Positions 1 through 8,365 of a stretch of 64,000 nucleotides of DNA are shown here, piece after piece. The stretch is taken from assembly GCA_016841185.1 (NCBI GenBank), contig JAENZQ010000005.1, forward strand, positions 1-64,000, given 5' to 3'. A program made the translations under genes and the position numbers. Below the pieces are notes generated by a model. It was not told the origin of the DNA and ran no database searches. It worked only from the letters and a program-made list of their open reading frames with translations. Numbering within the stretch: the stretch's first letter is position 1; the number at the start of each line of letters is the position of its first letter. Source of the DNA: Anaerovorax odorimutans (lineage in GTDB: Bacteria > Bacillota > Clostridia > Peptostreptococcales > JAAYPU01).

Positions 1-267
1 GCATGGGCAGCAATGGAAACAGCCAACCCGGAAATCCGTGGTTTTTTAGAGACAGCATTTTTAATGAGCAGTGCCCATGCTTATGAGGTGTGGAACTACA
101 TGGTAAGAAAAGGCTATTATCCTCTGGAACAAGCAGATCAGCAAACAGCTTCAAAAATTGGGTCTATGTATCTGGTTGTTCCGGAAGATCAGGAGCGTGT
201 AAGACAATTTTCAAAGCAATATCAGGTCTCTGTTGACGGGAACAGCCAGAATATGTTCCAGCAATAG
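1..267 (+). CDS. Spore coat protein, CotF family (C-terminal part)
   Basis: The frame is open from base 1 to the TAG at 265-267, so the gene begins before the window; the first ATG at 13 is probably internal. The 88 visible residues resemble the end of Coat F domain proteins: helical, with the motif NPEIRGFL, a YEVWNYMVRKGYY stretch, and a polar, Gln/Asn/Met-rich tail ending NMFQQ. CotF-type proteins are small ferritin-like helical proteins of the spore coat or of forespore-expressed families. The gene ends just before a large inverted repeat that separates it from the convergent reductase gene. Family assignment is by recognition of the tail only. Confidence 0.75.
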   Translation, partial: AWAAMETANPEIRGFLETAFLMSSAHAYEVWNYMVRKGYYPLEQADQQTASKIGSMYLVVPEDQERVRQFSKQYQVSVDGNSQNMFQQ

Positions 268-281
268 ATTTATTATCAATT

Positions 282-342
282 GGGGACGGTGACTTTTTGT
301 ACACAAACCGGTTTGCAATGTGTGCAAAAAGTCACCGTCCCC
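282..342. repeat. Large inverted repeat with GGGGACGGTGAC ends
   Basis: The 24-base arms 282-305 and 319-342 are complementary apart from one mismatch and enclose a 13-base loop. It lies between two convergent genes and could end transcription in both directions, although no long T run follows. The GGGGACGGTGAC terminus resembles dispersed intergenic palindromes remembered from many Firmicutes, some of which are thought to depend on REP-associated (Y1) transposases. That link is inference; no second copy was seen in this window. Confidence 0.7.
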
Positions 343-356
343 ATTCCCTATTCTAT

Positions 357-1820
357 TTATGCACTCTCATAGTATATTTTATCTTCGCTTACGTTCATGT
401 TTTTGAGCACTTTGACAGAAGCATCGGTCATAGGTTTCGGGCCGCACATGTAGATCTTGTAGCCTTGTAGGTTCATATCTTTCATAACATCTGTGACAAA
501 ACCTTTTTTACCCTTCCAGTTTTCATCGAAAGCTACGACTTTGATATAATCAAATTTATCACTTTCAGATTGCAGCTTTTTAAACTCATCATCATAAATA
601 AATTCGTTTGCATAGTTTGCGCCATAAATAAGCTTGAAGTCTTTCAAATTACCACTATGTTTTACCAAATCCTTAACGATTGCTTTAAACGGAGTGATAC
701 CGATACCACCTGCAACTAGGATTACCTTTTCTGCAGATTTATCGATTACCAATTCTTTGCCCATAGGTCCTTCCAGTTCTACCTTTTTACCTTCTTTGAA
801 CTGATCGAAAATGATATTTGTTCCGTATCCGTTCTCCATTTTTTTAATGGTGACACTCAATCTGGTACTATCTGTATTATAGGAAGATATGGAATACGCA
901 CGGTACATTTCCGGCTCATCCTGGATTTTCACCAAGATAAATTGCCCCTCATTATAATCAACTTTTTCCGGCGATCTGAATTTAAAAGTATATTCTATAA
1001 TATCGTCTTTTATCGGAGTGATTTTTTCTATGACGGCTGTTATTTTTTGCCTGTTCTCATACCCTGTAATATCTGTATTTTCTTTTATTTTAATAGCTTC
1101 CTCTTCAGTGCCCAATGAAAGAATGCCGGCAGGACAGTTTTCCACGCATGTAGAACATCGGATGCAAATATCCGAATCAAACTGATTTTTATCAGAAAAT
1201 TCCTGATAAGGTGTAAGCTGCATAGGACATACTCGTGCACACTTCCCACAGGTATGACACATTTCTGTAGTTGCAGCTGTTACTTTTTCATCAAATTTTT
1301 TGGCGACACCTATCAATTTCCCTAGCTTATAAGAAAGCCTTTGCAAAGATCCCATGGGGCAGAAATTACACCATGTTCTGGGGCTTACAAAAAGACTTAA
1401 AAGACCGCCTATTATAGTCACCATCAGATAACTTGCAACAAATATAAATCCTAATTTATCCCAAAATGCCATTGAACCAAAGAGTGCAGAAACTTTAATA
1501 AATTTTCTGATCAGGTTAAATGAAAACCAGATAAAAAATGCGCCTATCAAATATTTAGATTTGAAGAAGCTTGGTATTTTCCGGTTTTGACTGATAGGAT
1601 ATAATAGTGAATCAAATAAGCTCCCGTGGGCACAAAAATTCCCACACCAGTATCTTCCCTTAAAAAAAGAAAGCAGCAATAAAGAAACTATAACTGGGAT
1701 GACCAACAGCCCTAACTTGGGAAACCAGATGCCTCCAATGGCGACCAATAAAGTAAAAGTCCATCCGTACTTTCTGATGGGGGTGAAAATACGGTTAGTT
1801 TTAATATAAAATGCAGACAT
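357..1820 (-). CDS. Membrane polyferredoxin fused to ferredoxin-NAD(P) reductase-like domain
   Basis: A 487-residue fusion protein. Residues ~1-165 form a NapH/CcoG-like membrane part with several hydrophobic helices and cysteine motifs CGNFCAHG and CNFCPMG. Residues ~185-240 carry two 4Fe-4S motifs (CHTCGKCARVCP and CIRCSTCVENCP). Residues ~255-487 are an FNR-type flavin reductase: RAYSISS for FAD, VAGGIGITPF for NAD(P), and a terminal YMCGPKPM. It probably moves electrons between NAD(P)H and a membrane or soluble acceptor; similar reductases accompany hybrid-cluster (Hcp) proteins, but no hcp is visible here. A strong GAAGGAGGTC ribosome site precedes the ATG. A palindrome at 1910-1924 suggests activation by the divergent Crp/Fnr protein. 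Confidence 0.85.
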   Translation of the reverse strand: MSAFYIKTNRIFTPIRKYGWTFTLLVAIGGIWFPKLGLLVIPVIVSLLLLSFFKGRYWCGNFCAHGSLFDSLLYPISQNRKIPSFFKSKYLIGAFFIWFSFNLIRKFIKVSALFGSMAFWDKLGFIFVASYLMVTIIGGLLSLFVSPRTWCNFCPMGSLQRLSYKLGKLIGVAKKFDEKVTAATTEMCHTCGKCARVCPMQLTPYQEFSDKNQFDSDICIRCSTCVENCPAGILSLGTEEEAIKIKENTDITGYENRQKITAVIEKITPIKDDIIEYTFKFRSPEKVDYNEGQFILVKIQDEPEMYRAYSISSYNTDSTRLSVTIKKMENGYGTNIIFDQFKEGKKVELEGPMGKELVIDKSAEKVILVAGGIGITPFKAIVKDLVKHSGNLKDFKLIYGANYANEFIYDDEFKKLQSESDKFDYIKVVAFDENWKGKKGFVTDVMKDMNLQGYKIYMCGPKPMTDASVKVLKNMNVSEDKIYYESA

Positions 1821-1882
1821 AAATAATGACCTCCTTCTAATTTATAAAAATGGGTTGAAACATTTTTTTCATAACATGAATG

Positions 1883-1924
1883 ATTATATAAGAAAAAAAC
1901 ATTTTTATCTGTGACATAATCACA
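1883..1924 (-). promoter_or_regulatory. Candidate Crp/Fnr-activated promoter
   Basis: On the minus strand a TATAAT -10 box (bases 1883-1888) has no good -35. Instead a TGTGA-N5-TCACA palindrome occupies 1910-1924. Its centre (1917) is about 41 bases before the expected start near 1876, the classical class II activator position. The spacer is 5 rather than the usual 6 of Crp or 4 of Fnr sites, so the protein may prefer its own spacing. Confidence 0.55.
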
Positions 1925-2018
1925 CAAAGTTAAAAAATAAGAAGGGAAGAAATAGATCAATCAAAGCAGGTATATTATAATAGATTTTCAAGGTATAATA
2001 ATGACAGGTGGTGGTTGC

Positions 2019-2693
2019 GTGATTAAGAGCGAAGATAAACAAATGATTTGCGATGTATTTGATTTCTGGGAGAAGCTGAAGCCGGCAGAGCAAGAAAATA
2101 TTTTTAATAATGCATCGATTGTTGCATATAAGCAGGGTGAAAGCATACACAGCAGTCATAATAATTGTACAGGGGTTTTGGTGATCAAAAGCGGTCGCCT
2201 ACGAGTGTATATTTTATCTGAGGAAGGCAGGGAAGTGACTCTTTATCGTATGGAGCAGGGAGATGTTTGTGTATTATCTGTGTCCTGTGTATTAAAAAAT
2301 ATTACTTTTGATGTATATATAGATGCTGAAGCACCTACTGAGATCATTCTAATCAATTCTGATGCAGTGGAAAGGGTTTCAAAGAACATTTATGTGGAAA
2401 ACTTTTTATTGAATGAAGCGGTTACTCGTTTTTCAGATGTGATGTGGGCTATGGAACAGATCCTCTTTTTTAAGCTGGATCAGAGGCTGACCATTTTCCT
2501 GTTAGATGAGACATTGAGAAATAACAGTGATACCATAACATTAACCCATGAACAGATAGCTAATCACTTGGGATCTGCAAGAGAAGTTGTCTCAAGAATG
2601 TTGAGATACTTCTCAAAAGAAGGATTAGTGCAAGTTTCCCGGGGAGAAGTCAGGATAATCAACAAAGAAAAATTGAGAAAAACACTAAGATAA
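2019..2693 (+). CDS. Crp/Fnr-family transcriptional regulator
   Basis: The 224-residue product has an N-terminal cyclic-nucleotide-binding-like beta domain (about 20-130), a long dimer helix, and a C-terminal winged helix with the motif LTHEQIANHLGSAREVVSRML, typical of the Crp/Fnr family. No N-terminal cysteine cluster for an Fnr-type iron-sulphur centre is evident. The GTG at 2019 is preferred because AGGTGG lies 5-8 bases upstream; an in-frame ATG at 2001 lies inside a TATAAT-like stretch and has no ribosome site. It diverges from the polyferredoxin-reductase gene and is the obvious candidate for the palindrome between them. Its last 9 bases overlap the end of the convergent amidase gene. 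The inducing signal is unknown. Confidence 0.88.
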   Translation: MIKSEDKQMICDVFDFWEKLKPAEQENIFNNASIVAYKQGESIHSSHNNCTGVLVIKSGRLRVYILSEEGREVTLYRMEQGDVCVLSVSCVLKNITFDVYIDAEAPTEIILINSDAVERVSKNIYVENFLLNEAVTRFSDVMWAMEQILFFKLDQRLTIFLLDETLRNNSDTITLTHEQIANHLGSAREVVSRMLRYFSKEGLVQVSRGEVRIINKEKLRKTLR

Positions 2694-4040
2694 TGCCGGT
2701 GCAACTCTATATCCTATAATCTGGTCTATTTTATATGCATTTTTAAGGAGTGCTGTATCGTTTAATGAAGTTAAGTAGACACCATAAGGCATGCCATCAA
2801 CGTAAGTATCATGAGGAATGGATATAATCGGAAGCCCTATATATTGTAATATCAAGTTTTCCTGAAACATAATACAGATATCTACTTCCTTTAATTTTTG
2901 ATTAATCTCATTTTTAGTTTTTTTTCTATCTTCTAACAGGATCCTGTAATCGGGTTCACTTAAGTCACCCTTTGTTTTTTCTTCAGCATCAATAAGAATT
3001 GTCTGACCATATTTTAATGTTTTTTCAGGGTTTAGATTATTGAATTCGATGATATCTTTAAGTGAATGTATTGGAAATGTAGTTGGCAGTTGGGAAAGAT
3101 ATCTGTTTAAAGCATATTTAAATTCATATAGTTGTATGTTTTTTAGATTCTTTTTTGGTTTTTTTGGAATTTCTATTCGTTTCAGTGTTGCACCTGATTT
3201 TTCTAGGGTTTTGATAATCGTATCGGCTTTTTTTTCTTCTTCGCCGATTAAATTCTTCAAAGTTATTTGATCTATTCCAATTACAGTTTCTTTAATATTG
3301 GAATCTTTTATTTCCATATTAAAATTGATAAGCTCTGAAAATAGGATGGCAGCATCCATAACGGAACGAGCCATAGGTCCTGCGGTATCCAGAGTGAAGC
3401 TTACAGGGATAATACCTTTCTGACTGAGTAATCCTGTAGAAGGGCGGTACCCGACGATGCCATTTTTTATTGCAGGAGAAATGATGGAGCCGGATGTATC
3501 GGTCCCGAATGATGCTGCACAAAGATTTGCAGAAACTGCAACGGCTGAACCTGTACTTGATCCTCCAGGATTATTGTTTTTGTTATAGGGTGATTTCACG
3601 ATACCGCCTCTTGAACTGTAACCGGGCTTCGCCATTTTTGTCATATGATCGGCGAACTCCGTCATATTGGTTTTCCCAAGTATTACGGCACCTTTTTCCC
3701 TTAAGGTTTCAACGATTCCCGCATCGGAAGACGCAAATGATTTTGCAAGGGCCAGTGAACCTGCGGATGTGTGCATGCGGTCTGCAGTATCTATATTATC
3801 TTTTATTAGGATGGGGAGTCCGTATAATTTGCCTGCATATTCAGATTTATGGACATCTAATTCGGCAGCGATAGAGAGTGCATCAGGGTTGATTTCCAAA
3901 ATACTGTTGAGTTTTCCTGATCCCTGATCATATAAAGCAATTAGTCTTAAATACTCCGTAACCAATTCCTTAACAGTTATTTCTTTATTGAAGAGCATTT
4001 TTTGTATTTGATGTATTGAAATTTCCTCAATGTTTTGCAT
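2685..4040 (-). CDS. Amidase-signature family hydrolase
   Basis: A 451-residue amidase-signature enzyme, which hydrolyses amide bonds with a Ser-cisSer-Lys triad. The triad is visible as Lys80 (ILIKDNID), Ser161 (PGGSSTGSA) and Ser185 (GTDTSGSI); the 24-residue gap between the serines equals that in fatty acid amide hydrolase. Length is slightly below GatA (about 480), and no gatC or gatB lies nearby, so a stand-alone amidase is more likely than the tRNA amidotransferase subunit. The substrate cannot be deduced. It ends by overlapping the convergent crp/fnr gene. Confidence 0.88.
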   Translation of the reverse strand: MQNIEEISIHQIQKMLFNKEITVKELVTEYLRLIALYDQGSGKLNSILEINPDALSIAAELDVHKSEYAGKLYGLPILIKDNIDTADRMHTSAGSLALAKSFASSDAGIVETLREKGAVILGKTNMTEFADHMTKMAKPGYSSRGGIVKSPYNKNNNPGGSSTGSAVAVSANLCAASFGTDTSGSIISPAIKNGIVGYRPSTGLLSQKGIIPVSFTLDTAGPMARSVMDAAILFSELINFNMEIKDSNIKETVIGIDQITLKNLIGEEEKKADTIIKTLEKSGATLKRIEIPKKPKKNLKNIQLYEFKYALNRYLSQLPTTFPIHSLKDIIEFNNLNPEKTLKYGQTILIDAEEKTKGDLSEPDYRILLEDRKKTKNEINQKLKEVDICIMFQENLILQYIGLPIISIPHDTYVDGMPYGVYLTSLNDTALLKNAYKIDQIIGYRVAPALS

Positions 4041-4234
4041 AGCACTACCTCGATTTCTGTTTAATATCGTTAATATGTTTTATTCATTCATAGTATGAAC
4101 ATTACAGTTGAATTTATCTTATTTAAGAATGGAATAAATTTTTTAAATTTTATATTAAAATTTCATGATTCTACACATAATAAAAAAGCAGTAAATTATG
4201 TATAGATTCAGGCAAACATGGAGGTATTAATATT

Positions 4235-5059
4235 ATGCATGAAAATATTCTTCAACAAATAACACAAAGGCCAATGGGTTATCAGCAGGTGACTCCAGAT
4301 ATAATGCTTTTAGAATTTCCGTTAGTAAATGTTTTTATCGTTGTAAATTCGGAGAATAAAAGTGAATGGGTACTTATAGGTGCAGGTATGGCACATACTG
4401 CAAAGGATATCATCCAAGCTGCAGAGGAACGATTTGGAAAAGGGACCCAACCAAAAGCTATAATTCTTACTCATGGACATTTTGATCATGTAGGTGCGCT
4501 GATGGAGCTGCTCAGCAGGTGGAATTCACCTGTTTTTGCTCATGAGCTGGAACTGCCGTATTTGACAGGAACTATGGATTATCCTCCTGCTGATCCGACG
4601 GTCAACGACGGATTGATTGCAAAAATATCGCCTACTTTTCCCAATAAAGGGTTAGATTTGGGAAATCATATACAGCCGCTTCCTGCAGACGGAAGCGTAC
4701 CATGGATGCCGGGATGGCGATGGATCCATACACCTGGTCATTCGCCCGGACATGTTGCTTTATATCGTGAAAGTGATAAAGTGCTGATTGCCGGAGATGC
4801 ATTTACAACATTAAAACAGGATTCTGCCGAGTCAGTTCTGGCGAAAAAAAAGGAGATCAATGGACCTCCTGCATACTTTACAATGGACTGGAAAGAGGCA
4901 GAAAAATCAGTAAAGACCCTAAAGGATTTAAATCCGGAAATTGCAGTTTCAAGCCACGGACTCCCTATGAAAGGAAAAGAATTAGAGGAACAATTAACGA
5001 ATCTTGCAGATAACTTTGCGAAAATAGCTCTACCTGAACAAGGGAGGTATATACAGTAA
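4235..5059 (+). CDS. MBL-fold metallo-hydrolase
   Basis: A 274-residue metallo-beta-lactamase-fold protein. The metal motif THGHFDH (HxHxDH) is at about residue 80. Further ligands are supplied by HTPGHSPGH near 169 and by the aspartate of AGDAF near 188. This fold covers many hydrolases (thioesters, lactones, phosphodiesters), and nothing here narrows the substrate. GGAGGT at 4220-4225 lies 9 bases before the ATG. The gene stands alone between the divergent amidase and the next gene downstream. Confidence 0.88.
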   Translation: MHENILQQITQRPMGYQQVTPDIMLLEFPLVNVFIVVNSENKSEWVLIGAGMAHTAKDIIQAAEERFGKGTQPKAIILTHGHFDHVGALMELLSRWNSPVFAHELELPYLTGTMDYPPADPTVNDGLIAKISPTFPNKGLDLGNHIQPLPADGSVPWMPGWRWIHTPGHSPGHVALYRESDKVLIAGDAFTTLKQDSAESVLAKKKEINGPPAYFTMDWKEAEKSVKTLKDLNPEIAVSSHGLPMKGKELEEQLTNLADNFAKIALPEQGRYIQ

Positions 5060-5213
5060 AATGAATCATTAATAGCATACTTCATTATTTAACAGTAGGG
5101 TAGATATTTCTTTGTGAAATGAAGAGGATATCCTTGTAGACTTGAAAAATGTGGATATATAGTATTATAATAAGCATATAACAATATTAATTGACCTACC
5201 AAGAGGTGATTTT

Positions 5214-5783
5214 ATGCCACTACACATTGAAATGACATCAGCTCAAAGTATATATAATCATTATGGATATCAAAATAACAATAAAACTCAGAATCAGAAA
5301 AATACATTGATACCTGATTCTGCTGTGATTTCTAATGCTGGAGTAAGTTCGAATACCAGAATATTGATGGAACCTACCGGTGACAGAATGGAAATTGGTG
5401 AGAAGGCATTGCAAATGAATGCTGAAAGATTAAATGGCAGTGATAAGACTGTAGGTAAAGAGGAATGTAAAACCTGTGCCAGAAGGAAGTATGTGGATGG
5501 ATCAAATGATCTTGGCGTTTCCTTTAAATCTCCGAGGCATATATCTCCGGAAGCTTCGGCTTCAACTGTAATGGCTCATGAAAATGAACATGTTCGTAAC
5601 CGAAGGGCGGATGCAGAGGCAGAGGGCAAAAAAATTGTAAGTCAAAGCGTTCAGATTTTTACTTCGATTTGCCCTGAGTGTGGCAGAGCATATGTTTCAG
5701 GCGGTAAGACCAGAACGGTTATGGCCCCTGATCCTCAAAGAGATTTTCAATACAGAGGCCAAAGAATTGACCAATATGCTTAA
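5214..5783 (+). CDS. Protein with HENEH motif and two Cys pairs; putative zinc metallopeptidase-like
   Basis: The 189-residue product has no signal peptide. The N-terminal ~80 residues are polar and low in complexity. A CKTC pair (Cys85/88) follows, then MAHENEHVRNRR (HExxH at 122-126, the zinc-peptidase motif), with glutamates at 135 and 137 nearby, and a second pair CPEC (Cys153/156). The four cysteines could form a structural zinc site around an HExxH core. It may be related to the SprA-like or other small gluzincin-like families, but I do not recognise it firmly. AGAGGTGAT precedes the ATG, and a terminator follows, so it is a single-gene unit. Confidence 0.7.
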   Translation: MPLHIEMTSAQSIYNHYGYQNNNKTQNQKNTLIPDSAVISNAGVSSNTRILMEPTGDRMEIGEKALQMNAERLNGSDKTVGKEECKTCARRKYVDGSNDLGVSFKSPRHISPEASASTVMAHENEHVRNRRADAEAEGKKIVSQSVQIFTSICPECGRAYVSGGKTRTVMAPDPQRDFQYRGQRIDQYA

Positions 5784-5803
5784 GGCTAATATATAATAAG
5801 GGG

Positions 5804-5838
5804 AGAACAGTTCATAACCAATAAGGGCTGTTCTTTTT
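5804..5838 (+). terminator. Rho-independent terminator
   Basis: AGAACAG (5804-5810) pairs with CTGTTCT (5828-5834) and is followed by a T run; it ends the transcript of the HENEH gene. The remaining spacer up to 6099 is AT-rich and shows nothing I can identify beyond the ribosome site of the next gene. Confidence 0.75.
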
Positions 5839-6099
5839 AAGTGCTTATTATTTAATTAAAGAGAGTATAAATGAATTTTTCAGGGCAGTATAAGTAAAAA
5901 AATCATTGTCGAACTTTGGATTTCTAATAATTGTAATTTATAAAAGGGGTACAGCCAAAGTTTATAGAATATAATGACAGGATTGTTTCACTTCTTTCGA
6001 ATCGGGGTATTACCTTATATTCGATAATAATGGAGTGAAATCTTTTTGATTACAGAAAATAATAACATCAAAAAAATCAAATAGGGAAGGAAATTACCA

Positions 6100-7161
6100 T
6101 TGTTTAACAAAAATGTCACATCAAATAATCTTCTTAATTACTTATTATTTACGGCTATTTTTATAATAATCTCAGTTTTATCCCTGATATTTATATTTCA
6201 GATATTCAGTGATAAAGAAACATTTTTGAAATTAAGTATTTTTTCATCGGAAGTATTGTCCAGATTAGCTGTTCTTGTGATTTTATATTTTCTTTTAGAC
6301 AGTTTAAGGCTGTTCTATATTTTAAAAGCTTTAAACATATATTTGGATTTCAGATATATTGTTAAACTGGCCTTTATAAATATATTCGTTTCTAATATAA
6401 CTCCTTTTGCCACAGGAGGCGGGTTTGCACAGATATATTTTTTGAATAAAAAAGGTGTTTCCATTGGAGATGCAACTGCTATATCTACTATGAGAACAGT
6501 GATTCCTATCATCTTCTTTTCAGTTTCTACCCCATTGATACTCTTGTTTGATAAAAGTATTCTAAAAATATTTCCGGGTAATAGCACATTGTTTTATATG
6601 GTGGTATTTATTCTGGTATATATAATGATTTTATATATTATTTACGAACTGATCAAAAATCCAAGAGCCATCAAGATAATGTTTTATAGGATGATGTATT
6701 TTGGAGAAGATAAAAAAATAGTTAAGCCGCATAAGACTTATAAACGGATTAAAAAAATATTTCGAGAGATCGATAAATTCTCGGTGAACACAACAAGATT
6801 TTTTCATGGTAATAGAAAAAATGTGTTTTTATCTATAATATTTACCATTTTATTTTTACTGTCTTTATTTTCTTTTTCCGTAATACTAATAACAGGGCTG
6901 AATCCAAATGCATCACCTTTATCCATTATTGCACTGCAGGTCGTAATAACGTTTGCCATGTATTTTGCACCTACTCCTGGAGCAACAGGAATAGCAGAAG
7001 GAGGATTCACATTCATGTTTGCTGGTTTTGTCAGTAAAAGCGATATCGTTTCACTTACTTTTGCATGGCGGTTTTTTACCATATATCTGGGAATGATTAT
7101 TGGAATGATTATCTTTTATTTAGAAATCGTTAAGAAAGGAAAAGCAGAAAAGGATTTATAA
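6100..7161 (+). CDS. Flippase-like membrane protein (lysylphosphatidylglycerol synthase TM family, UPF0104)
   Basis: A 353-residue integral membrane protein with about eight hydrophobic segments. The family signatures of the UPF0104/YbhN-type domain (also the membrane half of MprF) are present: TPFATGGGFAQIYFLNKKG near 104 and APTPGATGIAEGGF near 290. The soluble synthase domain of MprF is absent, so this is a stand-alone flippase-like domain, probably for a lipid or polyisoprenoid substrate. The start is a TTG with GGGAAGGA 8 bases upstream; no ATG is better placed. It appears to be transcribed alone. Confidence 0.85.
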   Translation: MFNKNVTSNNLLNYLLFTAIFIIISVLSLIFIFQIFSDKETFLKLSIFSSEVLSRLAVLVILYFLLDSLRLFYILKALNIYLDFRYIVKLAFINIFVSNITPFATGGGFAQIYFLNKKGVSIGDATAISTMRTVIPIIFFSVSTPLILLFDKSILKIFPGNSTLFYMVVFILVYIMILYIIYELIKNPRAIKIMFYRMMYFGEDKKIVKPHKTYKRIKKIFREIDKFSVNTTRFFHGNRKNVFLSIIFTILFLLSLFSFSVILITGLNPNASPLSIIALQVVITFAMYFAPTPGATGIAEGGFTFMFAGFVSKSDIVSLTFAWRFFTIYLGMIIGMIIFYLEIVKKGKAEKDL

Positions 7162-7312
7162 CTCTGGGAGAGAGACGATTCATGAAAAGTTTATCATAAA
7201 TCAGTGAGTTTTAGGTTTGCTGAACTACTGCATTTTAACGAACCAACTTAGACACATTGCATCTTAAAAGAATAAGATATAGTGAAACCGAAAAGCAGGA
7301 GGTGTTTAGCAA

Positions 7313-7642
7313 ATGAAATATATTGCACAAAGAATGGATAACATAAATACGATAGCATATAGATTTGGTGTTACGATAGCCAACCTTCAGGCTGCTAATC
7401 CCACTTTATATTCACAGCCGGTATATCCGGGGATGATTCTGACTATTCCAGGATATGAAACCATTGATTTGCCGCCGGAAGGATATGTTGAATATGTGAT
7501 CCAACCTGGTGATACGTTGTATAACATTGCATCCAGATTCAATCTTGATTATAGGAGAGTTGTTTCTCATAATCCCCAGATTGTTAATCCTAATGCCATA
7601 TGGCCAGGTCAAATAATTTATTTGATCTATTTAGGATATTAG
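7313..7642 (+). CDS. Two-LysM-domain protein
   Basis: 109 residues made almost entirely of two LysM modules. The second (residues ~61-106) is textbook, with YVIQPGDTLYNIASRF and a closing PGQIIYLI. The first (~1-46) is a variant in which the usual GDTL is replaced by MDNINTIAYRFGV. LysM modules bind N-acetylglucosamine chains of peptidoglycan or spore cortex. There is no signal peptide, which fits a spore-coat or cortex-associated protein made in the mother cell, or a protein exported another way. GCAGGAGGTG lies just upstream of the ATG. Confidence 0.85.
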   Translation: MKYIAQRMDNINTIAYRFGVTIANLQAANPTLYSQPVYPGMILTIPGYETIDLPPEGYVEYVIQPGDTLYNIASRFNLDYRRVVSHNPQIVNPNAIWPGQIIYLIYLGY

Positions 7643-7703
7643 GCAGATATGAACGAAAATGATATTGATTAACATAGCCTCGGTTTGAAATCGAGGTGTT
7701 CTA

Positions 7704-7732
7704 TTGACAGAAGTGTATAGCTACTATATACT
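7704..7732 (+). promoter_or_regulatory. marR promoter with overlapping operator
   Basis: TTGACA (7704-7709), a 17-base spacer and TATACT (7727-7732) form a near-consensus sigma-A promoter. The spacer and -10 contain GTATAG-CTA-CTATAT (7715-7729), which matches a perfect palindrome of the same design at 8243-8257. The predicted transcription start falls at about 7739, on the ATG itself. Confidence 0.7.
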
Positions 7733-7738
7733 TTGGAT

Positions 7739-8215
7739 ATGTTGAATATAAATTTTAAAAGAAAAACAAAAATAAGTTATACGTTTCTACGGATTGCTGG
7801 CAAACTTTCAGAGTTAGATAAGAAAACCCGAAGCTATGGGACAGATGAACAGCTTTTTGAAGCGGAGATTCATATGATTAAGTCTATCAAAGAAAATGCG
7901 GGGATCCATGTAACAGGGCTTGCTGAGCTATTGGGAGTAACCAAAGGAGCAGTTTCCCAGATTATCATGAAGCTGGAGAAAAAAGGTATGATTATTAAGG
8001 AGGCAGACCCCGGCAACCTTTCAAGACTTTTGATTCAGCTATCACCAAAGGGGGAGATTGCTTATATGAATCACGAGAAGCTTCATCAAGAGTTTGATGA
8101 TCTTGTGAATAAAATACTGAATGAAGCTGCGGAAGAAAACAGATTATTTCTTAAAAATTTTTTAGCTGTTCTTGAAGAAGAAATCGATGCGTATGAAGGA
8201 GGAAAGGAGGAATGA
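7739..8215 (+). CDS. MarR-family transcriptional regulator
   Basis: The 158-residue product has the MarR winged-helix layout: helices, then IHVTGLAELLGVTKGAVSQIIMKLEKKGMIIK at about 54-87, a wing with DPGNLSRLLIQLSPKG, and C-terminal dimer helices. The ATG at 7739 is chosen over an in-frame TTG at 7733 that lies within the promoter; neither has a ribosome site, and the transcript may start at the ATG. An operator-like palindrome in its promoter suggests autoregulation, and a second copy ahead of the methyltransferase gene suggests that gene is a target. The ligand is unknown. Confidence 0.87.
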   Translation: MLNINFKRKTKISYTFLRIAGKLSELDKKTRSYGTDEQLFEAEIHMIKSIKENAGIHVTGLAELLGVTKGAVSQIIMKLEKKGMIIKEADPGNLSRLLIQLSPKGEIAYMNHEKLHQEFDDLVNKILNEAAEENRLFLKNFLAVLEEEIDAYEGGKEE

Positions 8216-8242
8216 AAGAGGGTTATGTTTTTTTATCAACAT

Positions 8243-8257
8243 GTATAGCATCTATAC
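8243..8257. promoter_or_regulatory. Candidate MarR operator upstream of the methyltransferase
   Basis: Perfect palindrome GTATAG-CAT-CTATAC in the 150-base spacer between marR and the methyltransferase gene; 11 of the 12 arm bases match the motif over the marR promoter. Confidence 0.55.
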
Positions 8258-8365
8258 GCATTTAATTGCGAATTTAAGATCAGCTTTTAAAGTATGTTTT
8301 AATGAAAAATATAAAATAAAGATGAATAGTAATATTGTAAAATTACATGATGGGAGGGAATTAAA

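Noticed and set aside
1712-2159. Minus-strand open frames between the reductase and crp/fnr genes
   Set aside because: Hydrophobic, AT-driven frames overlapping a divergent promoter region and the 5' end of the crp/fnr gene; no ribosome site.
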